This document shows, piece after piece, positions 1 to 5,330 of a stretch of 5,330 nt of DNA. A program made the position numbers and the translations under genes. Source of the DNA: Nitrosomonas eutropha (lineage in GTDB: Bacteria; Pseudomonadota; Gammaproteobacteria; Burkholderiales; Nitrosomonadaceae); assembly GCA_014584635.1 (NCBI GenBank), contig JACTML010000113.1:1-5330 (forward strand), in the 5' to 3' direction. The first letter of the stretch is position 1. Every line of letters begins with the position of its first letter. The notes beneath the pieces were generated by a model, which ran no database searches, had not been told where the DNA came from, and saw only the letters and a program-made list of their open reading frames with translations.

Positions 1-3000
1 TATACGGCTAAATTACGCTCCAGCCATGTCAATAGAATCTACTACGATCCAACAGTACGTTACCTACCCTGGAGCAATGCAGACGGGTCGCTGATGGCTG
101 ATGCGAATGTTGCTTGTGCGCCGCACAATCCGCTCAGAACGGCAGCCGGCTGTCGTAAACTGGCTGAGAATGATACACAGAATGTAACCTGGCTTAAAGA
201 TAATGGGGGCACGGCTTCCACGTCTCGAACTTTCTACCCGGCGGTTTATTTTCAATATAAAGGAAGCGGAAATATCGATTCGGCCAGCAGTTACGATCAG
301 GTTGAAATCAAGCCGGAGAATGCCCCGTTCAATGGAGGAGAGAACAGGACGGATTGCGCTGATTCATCCGCTTGTACCTATGCTGAAGAAATCCAGAATT
401 TTGCCAACTGGTATACCTATTACCGTTCCCGGATTTTACTGGCGCGTGCCGGGGTGGGGAGAGCTTTTGCCGCGCAGAGCAGTAACATGCGGGTTGCCTT
501 TGGTGCGATCAATGAAGGCAGCAGTATGATCGATGGAAAATCTACCGAGATACTTCTCGCCGGAGTCAGGCAGTTTTCAGGGGCGGGACGTAATGATTTC
601 TTTGACAAACTTTATCAGCATGCCATTCCAGCTCAAGGTACTCCATTACGTACTGCTATGGATGGTGTTGGAAAATATCTGATGCGCGATGATGATAAAG
701 GGCCTTGGAGTGATACACCCGGGCAAAGCGGAGGCAGTCAGCCAGTTTGTCGGCGCAATTATCATATTCTGATGACAGATGGTTACTGGAGCGATTCATA
801 CTCGGGAGTAGGTAATTCGGACAATAGTAACGGCAATGTGATTACCAACCATTTTCCCAATGCTGCGCCTGCAACTTACCAGTACAAGCCGGAATTACCG
901 TACAAGGATGGCAACAGTAATACGCTGGCTGACGTGGCGATGCATTACTGGAAAACTGATCTGCGTCCCGATCTGGACAACAAGGTACCAACTAATGCCA
1001 AGGATCCGGCATTTTGGCAGCATATGGTTAATTTTACAGTTGGGTTGGGAGTGGAAGGCACGTTGGGTGATTTGTTACCTGGGAGTACTGGTGGACCCAC
1101 CGCCTGGCCAAATCCAGCTAGTAACGATGCTTACAAGATTGATGATCTCAGGCATGCTGCGGTCAATAGCCGGGGAGAATTTTTCAGTGCACAAGATCCG
1201 GTTACATTTGCTCAGGGATTAACCAGTGCGCTGGCCAATATCACTGCCAGAGTCAGTTCCGCTGCAGCAGTTACCACCAACACCAGCCGGTTGAATACCG
1301 GAGCGCAAATTTATCAGGCGAAATTTAACAGTGCAGACTGGAGCGGGCAACTGCTGGCGTTTGATCTGGAAGCTGATGCGTCACTGGGTGAATTGAAGTG
1401 GGAGGCTTCCGAGCAATTACCGGCGCATGCCAGCCGCAAGATCTTTACTCATAATGGTACAACTGGCCTGGAATTCACTGCCGGTAATTTTTCCTTGTTT
1501 TCAGCAACCCAACAGACGGCATTGGATAAAAATACCAACGGAGTAAATGACGGTCAGGGGCTCCATCGTTTGGCCTGGCTGCGTGGAGATCAGACAACCG
1601 AAGTCGGAAATGGAGGGACATTTCGCAAACGCGGTCATGGTGTCCTGGGTGATATTGTTAATTCAGATCTGCTGTATATTAAATCACTGGACTTTGGTTA
1701 CGATTCTTTTCCGGACGGAATAACAGGCAAAGCGTCCTATCACAATTACAGGCAGTCGAACAACAGTCGTATTCCCGTGGTTTATACCGGCGCGAATGAT
1801 GGCATGCTGCATGCATTTAATGCAGGAACAGGAAAGGAGCTGTTCGCTTATGTTCCCGGCGCCATTTATTCTCAATTAAACAAGTTGACTGATCCTGGTT
1901 ATGTGCATCGCTACTACGTTGATGGTAATGCCTATGCTGGGGATGCTTATATTGGATCCACCTGGAAAACAATCCTGCTGGGAACCTTGGGCGGTGGGGG
2001 TAAGAGTGTGTTTGCACTGGATATTACCGATCCAGCCAATTTTTCTGCGACGAATGTGCAGTGGGAATTAACTGATACCGATTTAGGGTTTGTCCACGGT
2101 CAGGCCAAGATTGCACGCCTGAATGATGGCTCCTGGGCAGCAATTATCGGTAATGGTTATAACAGTACAAGTGATAAAGCATATTTACTGATTGTTGATC
2201 TGCAAACGGGTGCATTGATTAAAAAAATTTCAACCAATAACACTACAAACAATGGCCTTTCTACACCGGCGCTGGTCGATACCAATGGTGACAAGATCAT
2301 TGATGTTGTTTACGCAGGAGATTTGCAGGGTAATGTCTGGAAGTTCGATTTGTCTGATACTAACCCCGGTAGCTGGAAAGTGGCTGGAGGCAGCAGTCAG
2401 CCTTTATTCATAGCCAGAAATGCCAGTAATCAGGTACAACCGATTACTTCCCCGGTGGAGGTGGGTTATCACAAAGAGGGTGGGTATATGATTTTCTTTG
2501 GAACCGGCCAGTTTATCGCTTCCGGTGATGCTACTGATAAAAAGGTACAAAGTCTTTATGGTATCTGGGATAACGGGAGTCCAATTACGGTGACTAATCG
2601 CAGTGTATTGCAACAGCAAACCATTTTGACTGAAACGACAGTTCCCCCTTTTGAGCGTACTGTTTCCAATAACACAGTGGACTGGACGACCAAACGTGGC
2701 TGGTATATTGATCTGACACAAACCGGCGGTAAACCAGCAGAACGTTCGGTAGTCATGCCTATGCTGAATTTTGGACGAATTATTTTTACGACACTGATTC
2801 CATCTGTTGATCCATGCGAAGCAGGCGGGCGCAACTGGTTAATGCTGTTAAATGCGGAAAATGGCGGAATGAGCCCGGATATTCGGCAATTTGATACCAA
2901 TCATGATGGCAAATTGGATAATGGCGATCGGATCATTGCTGCTGTAGGTTCCGATGGTATTCGCAGTGAATCGGTTGCAATCAGTGCCGGCAGCCTGACG

Positions 3001-3096
3001 CATTTGATTGCAGCGACAACGACTGGGGCGGTGGAAAACGTAACCATTCGTAATGGAGCTCAACCGCCACGCCGATCCTGGAAGCAGATACAGTAA
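1..3096 (+). CDS. pilY1: PilY1/PilC-type type IV pilus tip adhesin and biogenesis factor, 5' partial
   Basis: This is the C-terminal 1031 residues of a PilY1 protein, a secreted pilus-tip factor that supports pilus assembly, adhesion and surface sensing with the minor pilins. The frame is open from base 1, and the first residues already match the family (NRIYYDPTVRYLPW, window residues 11-24), so the ATG at 94 is an internal Met and the true start is upstream. The vWA-like half shows YAEEIQNFANWYTYYRSR (from 127), the GTPLRTA threonine (214), YHILMTDG (Asp260) and WQHM...VGLGV (339-351); its expected DxSxS metal motif would lie upstream of base 1. The C-terminal half is the Neisseria PilC-like beta-propeller: LGDIVNSDLLYI (549-560), VVYTGANDGMLHAFNAGTG (593-611), and a calcium loop DTNGDKIID (760-768). 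Two similar loops lie at 509-517 and 965-973, and an RGD at 528-530. Six cysteines are visible, consistent with export. It ends in RRSWKQIQ. The identification is firm; the ligand is unknown. Confidence 0.95.
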   Translation, partial: YTAKLRSSHVNRIYYDPTVRYLPWSNADGSLMADANVACAPHNPLRTAAGCRKLAENDTQNVTWLKDNGGTASTSRTFYPAVYFQYKGSGNIDSASSYDQVEIKPENAPFNGGENRTDCADSSACTYAEEIQNFANWYTYYRSRILLARAGVGRAFAAQSSNMRVAFGAINEGSSMIDGKSTEILLAGVRQFSGAGRNDFFDKLYQHAIPAQGTPLRTAMDGVGKYLMRDDDKGPWSDTPGQSGGSQPVCRRNYHILMTDGYWSDSYSGVGNSDNSNGNVITNHFPNAAPATYQYKPELPYKDGNSNTLADVAMHYWKTDLRPDLDNKVPTNAKDPAFWQHMVNFTVGLGVEGTLGDLLPGSTGGPTAWPNPASNDAYKIDDLRHAAVNSRGEFFSAQDPVTFAQGLTSALANITARVSSAAAVTTNTSRLNTGAQIYQAKFNSADWSGQLLAFDLEADASLGELKWEASEQLPAHASRKIFTHNGTTGLEFTAGNFSLFSATQQTALDKNTNGVNDGQGLHRLAWLRGDQTTEVGNGGTFRKRGHGVLGDIVNSDLLYIKSLDFGYDSFPDGITGKASYHNYRQSNNSRIPVVYTGANDGMLHAFNAGTGKELFAYVPGAIYSQLNKLTDPGYVHRYYVDGNAYAGDAYIGSTWKTILLGTLGGGGKSVFALDITDPANFSATNVQWELTDTDLGFVHGQAKIARLNDGSWAAIIGNGYNSTSDKAYLLIVDLQTGALIKKISTNNTTNNGLSTPALVDTNGDKIIDVVYAGDLQGNVWKFDLSDTNPGSWKVAGGSSQPLFIARNASNQVQPITSPVEVGYHKEGGYMIFFGTGQFIASGDATDKKVQSLYGIWDNGSPITVTNRSVLQQQTILTETTVPPFERTVSNNTVDWTTKRGWYIDLTQTGGKPAERSVVMPMLNFGRIIFTTLIPSVDPCEAGGRNWLMLLNAENGGMSPDIRQFDTNHDGKLDNGDRIIAAVGSDGIRSESVAISAGSLTHLIAATTTGAVENVTIRNGAQPPRRSWKQIQ
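1525..1590 (+). other. Calcium-loop-like motif followed by RGD in PilY1
   Basis: Codons at 1525-1551 read DKNTNGVND, a DxNxNGxxD loop, and codons at 1582-1590 read RGD within LAWLRGDQT. Ten residues separate them. In P. aeruginosa PilY1 an RGD that binds integrin lies a similar distance after a second calcium site. The LRGD segment is also widely conserved in PilY1 proteins of environmental bacteria, so here it may be structural and not a host-binding motif. Confidence 0.6.
2278..2304 (+). other. Calcium-binding loop of the PilY1 beta-propeller
   Basis: The nine codons read DTNGDKIID, an EF-hand-like DxNxDxxxD loop followed by VVYAGDLQGNVWKFDL, a propeller blade. In PilY1 of Pseudomonas aeruginosa the loop at the equivalent place binds calcium and controls whether pili are extended or retracted. 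All acidic positions needed for coordination are present here, so calcium binding is likely, but it is inferred from the family. Confidence 0.8.
2893..2928 (+). other. Third EF-hand-like loop near the PilY1 C-terminus
   Basis: The codons read DTNHDGKLD followed by NGD. This is a canonical DxNxDGxxD loop with a further Asp at the end, about 60 residues before the stop. It probably binds calcium and may hold the last propeller strand in place. The motif is clear; the metal binding is inferred. Confidence 0.55.
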
Positions 3097-3101
3097 ATAA
3101 T

Positions 3102-3107
3102 GGAGGG
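3102..3107 (+). promoter_or_regulatory. Ribosome binding site of the PilE-like gene
   Basis: GGAGGG lies 9 bases before the ATG at 3117, inside the 20-base gap after the pilY1 stop. It is a strong Shine-Dalgarno sequence and fixes the pilin start. No separate promoter is visible in the gap, so the pilin is probably translated from the pilY1 transcript. Confidence 0.75.
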
Positions 3108-3116
3108 ATCAATTAA

Positions 3117-3530
3117 ATGAATCAGATCCAGGGTTATGCAAAGAATTGTGGTTTTACGTTAATTGAAACCATGATTGTGGTGGCAATAATGGGTATTTTG
3201 GCGTCCATTGCTTATCCTTCCTATCAGGAATACGTACGCCGTGCGAATCGCGTGGAGGCGAGGGGCATTTTGCTGGAAATGGCGCAGTTGCTGGAGCGTG
3301 GATACACTGAAACCAACAGTTACAGCGGTGTTACATTGCCAGTGACACAATCACCGCGGACGGGTACTGCCAAATACACTATCCAGTTTGCAGCAACGCC
3401 GACACAAAACAGCTATACGCTGCAAGCAGTGCCAACAGGTTTCATGGCAAGCGATACATGTGGCACGTTAACGTTGACGCAAACCGGTGCGAGGGGAGCT
3501 GGGGGAGATGTTGATAAATGCTGGCAATGA
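3117..3530 (+). CDS. pilE: PilE-like type IV pilin (prepilin)
   Basis: This is a 137-residue type IV prepilin. A 12-residue leader containing Lys9 ends in Cys-Gly, and the prepilin peptidase PilD would cut between Gly12 and Phe13 in the sequence CG/FTLIE, with the usual Glu at mature position 5. The hydrophobic helix follows (about residues 13-32), then [17 protein letters not shown], typical of PilE. The globular part ends in a disulfide loop, Cys115 to Cys135, with [15 protein letters not shown] and a final KCWQ, the pattern of small PilE-like minor pilins in betaproteobacteria. The mature protein of 125 residues is shorter than many major pilins. Its place 20 bases behind pilY1 also favours a minor pilin of the tip or priming complex over the main fibre subunit. 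Family assignment is firm; the minor role is inferred. Confidence 0.93.
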   Translation: MNQIQGYAKNCGFTLIETMIVVAIMGILASIAYPSYQEYVRRANRVEARGILLEMAQLLERGYTETNSYSGVTLPVTQSPRTGTAKYTIQFAATPTQNSYTLQAVPTGFMASDTCGTLTLTQTGARGAGGDVDKCWQ

Positions 3531-3608
3531 TGAATTGGAATACGCCATCCAGTTTTTAGCGCAAAAGGGGCGGTGCGAATGGTTTTGCAGAGATTTCTGC
3601 GCTTACTT
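3531..3608. other. Convergent intergenic region with nested inverted repeats, possible weak terminator
   Basis: These 78 bases separate the tail-to-tail pilin and ppx genes. An outer perfect 6-base inverted repeat has arms AGCGCA at 3558-3563 and TGCGCT at 3598-3603. Inside or overlapping are GCAAAA at 3561-3566 with TTTTGC at 3583-3588, and a short hairpin GCAGA at 3587-3591 with TCTGC at 3596-3600. The alternatives exclude one another in part. Neither strand has a clean T tract after a stem, so a bidirectional intrinsic terminator is possible but not supported well. No gene is seen here. Confidence 0.3.
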
Positions 3609-5144
3609 TCAAGCTGTGCCTGATCCAGTGTGACAACCCTCTGTTGTGTTCTCAACACGCAAATCAATATCCATTTTTGCCCACGCCTTAATTTCGTTGT
3701 TCAGCAATGTTTCAGTCAACGGATAGCATTCCAGCCAGGTTTGTGGAATGCATAATGTGCAGCGCTTTCCGCTCCGGGAGAGTGTCATCGTGGGTAAATC
3801 GATATGCGTGCGGCTGCGATAAAAGATTGTGGCAAGACGCAGCGCAAGTGAACGAAAGAGATTGATAGGCTGGCCAAAAAAATCTCTGGTTTTGGCAAGT
3901 GAGCCACGGTGTGAAAGGACCAGCTGGCTGAGCTGGAACTGCTCCATTCGGGAGAATCCGGGAATATCAGCATTATCCAGTATGTAGGCAGAGTGTTTGT
4001 GATAGCCGGTATGGGCAACAGAGATACCGATTTCGTGCAAACGCGCTGCCCAGGAAAGCAGTTTGAGTGCATCTTCAACTTTTTCTGTATCGGAATAATC
4101 AGCCAGTAGTTGTTTGCCAAGCAAAACTGCGAGTGATTCAATGCGGGCCGCCTGCTGCTGATCGACCTGATAACGCTGCATGAATTTCTGTACGGAAATT
4201 TCACGCATGTCCTCTTTATGAAAACGCCCCAGCATATCGTAGAGCACGCCCTGGCGCAGCGCGCCATTGGTGATTTCCATACGCGTTATCTTCAGCTCAG
4301 TAAAAATGGCGTGCATGATGGCAAATCCCCCCGCAATAATTATTCTGCGACTGGGATTGAGTCCCGGAATGGCCAGTTTGCTGAGATCACCTGTTTTGAG
4401 GAGGAATTCACGCAGTTTCTCCAGCCCTGTGTACGTGATCATTTCTGCATCCTCGCCATTGTTATAGCCATTCAGTGCAAGAATATGCGCCAGTGCACGC
4501 GCCGTACCGGAAGAGCCGTAAGCCTTTTGCCAGTGTGCTGAAGAAAATTCAGCGGTGGCGGATTGTATTTCGGAACGGGCAGCCAGCTCCGCCTGTTTCA
4601 ATGATGATTTGGTGATTTTTCCGTCCGGAAAAAAATCCTGACTGTGGCTGATACAGCCAATAGGAAGACTTTCCAGTTTGCTGGATTTCAGCTGACTGCC
4701 AATGATCAGCTCGGTGGAGCCACCGCCGATATCGACGACGAGCAGGGCATCATCGGACGGAGGCAGGCTGTGCGCCACGCCAAGAAAAATCAGGCGGGCT
4801 TCTTCATAGCCGGCAATGATTTCAATTGGAAAACCTAATGCGTTTTCAGCCTTGTTGAGAAACTCCGTTGCATTACGGGCAACACGCAGTGAATTTGTGC
4901 CAACCACTCTGACTGCATGTTGTGGCAATCCCCGCAGGCGTTCGCCAAATCGCTCCAGACAAGCCAGTGCACGGGTTTGTGATGCTTCGTCGAGTATCTG
5001 GTCTTCGGATAATCCTGCTGCAAGCTGCACCATTTCCTTGAGATTATCCAGCAGGTAGAGCTGTTTTTCTTCTGCCCTGGCTACCTGCAGGTGAAAGCTG
5101 TTGGAGCCCAGATCAACCGCCGCAAGCGTTGAATATTCATGCAT
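3609..5144 (-). CDS. ppx: Exopolyphosphatase, Ppx/GppA family
   Basis: This 511-residue cytoplasmic enzyme should release phosphate from the ends of polyphosphate chains; related GppA enzymes also hydrolyse pppGpp, and sequence alone does not separate the two activities. The length is close to the roughly 510 residues of E. coli Ppx. The N-terminal actin-like fold has AAVDLGSNSFHL (8-19), TNSLRVARN (83-91), GYEEARLIF with Glu114/Glu115, one of them the likely catalytic base (112-120), VVDIGGGSTELI (136-147), SSGTARA (211-217) and AGG (271-273). The C-terminal HD-like domain contains RLHEIGISVAHTGYHKHSAYIL (368-389) and LSHRG (410-414), so this is the long form. The last dozen residues look unconserved. 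The start is placed at ATG 5144 because family motifs begin a few residues later. It lies 23 bases after the phoU stop with only a weak ribosome binding site, suggesting cotranscription and perhaps coupled translation. Confidence 0.93.
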   Translation of the reverse strand: MHEYSTLAAVDLGSNSFHLQVARAEEKQLYLLDNLKEMVQLAAGLSEDQILDEASQTRALACLERFGERLRGLPQHAVRVVGTNSLRVARNATEFLNKAENALGFPIEIIAGYEEARLIFLGVAHSLPPSDDALLVVDIGGGSTELIIGSQLKSSKLESLPIGCISHSQDFFPDGKITKSSLKQAELAARSEIQSATAEFSSAHWQKAYGSSGTARALAHILALNGYNNGEDAEMITYTGLEKLREFLLKTGDLSKLAIPGLNPSRRIIIAGGFAIMHAIFTELKITRMEITNGALRQGVLYDMLGRFHKEDMREISVQKFMQRYQVDQQQAARIESLAVLLGKQLLADYSDTEKVEDALKLLSWAARLHEIGISVAHTGYHKHSAYILDNADIPGFSRMEQFQLSQLVLSHRGSLAKTRDFFGQPINLFRSLALRLATIFYRSRTHIDLPTMTLSRSGKRCTLCIPQTWLECYPLTETLLNNEIKAWAKMDIDLRVENTTEGCHTGSGTA

Positions 5145-5167
5145 GATGTATACAGCCTGATTCCGGA

Positions 5168-5330
5168 TTACTTGCTTACTTCGCGTTCGATTTCATCTGC
5201 TGATACATGACGGACATCTTTTCCTTTGACTAGGTAAACAATATATTCCGACATGTTTTTGGCATGATCGCCGATGCGTTCAACTGCCTTGGCTGCAAAC
5301 AATATTTCAATCGCAGTGGAAATTTTGCGT
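5168..5330 (-). CDS. phoU: Phosphate transport regulator PhoU, C-terminal end (partial)
   Basis: Only the last 53 residues are in the window; the gene continues past base 5330 on the minus strand. The segment FAAKAVERIGDHAKNMSEYI followed by VYLVKGKDVRH is the signature end of the second three-helix PhoU repeat, including the E/DxxxD-type metal-binding helix (Glu-Arg-Ile-Gly-Asp-His). PhoU proteins bind metals, interact with the PstB transporter ATPase and PhoR, and keep the Pho regulon off when phosphate is plentiful. The short tail ending EIEREVSK is typical of proteobacterial PhoU. The stop codon (TAA on the minus strand) lies 23 bases before the ppx start, so the two probably form one transcript. 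Pst transporter genes may lie further upstream, but that cannot be seen here. Confidence 0.92.
   Translation of the reverse strand, partial: RKISTAIEILFAAKAVERIGDHAKNMSEYIVYLVKGKDVRHVSADEIEREVSK

Noticed and set aside
94..96. ATG at 94 as the start of PilY1
   Set aside because: The same frame is open back to base 1 and encodes conserved PilY1 sequence (IYYDPTVRYLPW), so the gene begins upstream of the window.
2404..3063. Minus-strand open frames of 71-114 codons opposite the PilY1 C-terminus
   Set aside because: They lie fully opposite a gene with strong family matches and encode no recognisable protein.
3527..3559. Tiny open frame starting at the ATGA overlapping the pilin stop
   Set aside because: It is only ten codons before a TAG, with no sign of conservation or a function.
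3413..3667. 84-codon minus-strand open frame bridging ppx and the pilin gene
   Set aside because: It is antisense to the pilin end and overlaps the ppx end; it has no recognisable domain and no clear ribosome binding site.
3785..4267. 160-codon minus-strand open frame inside ppx
   Set aside because: It overlaps the well-supported ppx frame on the same strand, and its translation resembles no family I know.
4218..5058. Plus-strand open frames of 64-107 codons opposite ppx
   Set aside because: They are antisense shadows of conserved ppx motifs and show no domain of their own.

Overview
The window looks like an ordinary stretch of a betaproteobacterial chromosome with moderate GC content. The protein sequences and gene grouping (a PilY1 ending in an RRSW motif, a short PilE-like pilin directly behind it, and PhoU followed by Ppx) suggest Nitrosomonadaceae or a relative. 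That placement is recognition from memory, not a search. No mobile element, CRISPR array, tRNA or rRNA was seen.

Bases 1-3530 (plus strand) are the end of a type IV pilus cluster. The first gene encodes PilY1/PilC, the large pilus-tip adhesin and biogenesis factor. It is already open at base 1, so its signal peptide and the first part of its von Willebrand A (vWA)-like domain lie upstream of the window. After a 20-base gap with a strong ribosome binding site comes a complete PilE-like type IV pilin. This is the usual end of the minor pilin operon (fimT/fimU-pilV-pilW-pilX-pilY1-pilE), in which PilY1 and the minor pilins form the complex that primes and caps the pilus.

Bases 3531-3608 are a short convergent intergenic region with nested inverted repeats but no convincing T tract.

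Bases 3609-5330 (minus strand) hold the 3' end of phoU followed by a complete ppx/gppA-type exopolyphosphatase gene, 23 bases apart and probably cotranscribed. PhoU restrains phosphate uptake and PhoR/PhoB signalling, and Ppx degrades polyphosphate, so the pair is a phosphate homeostasis unit. It has no evident functional link to the pilus genes and simply meets them tail to tail.

No undescribed system was found. The points most worth checking are in PilY1: an RGD tripeptide placed after a calcium-loop-like motif much as in Pseudomonas aeruginosa PilY1, and two further calcium-loop-like motifs.
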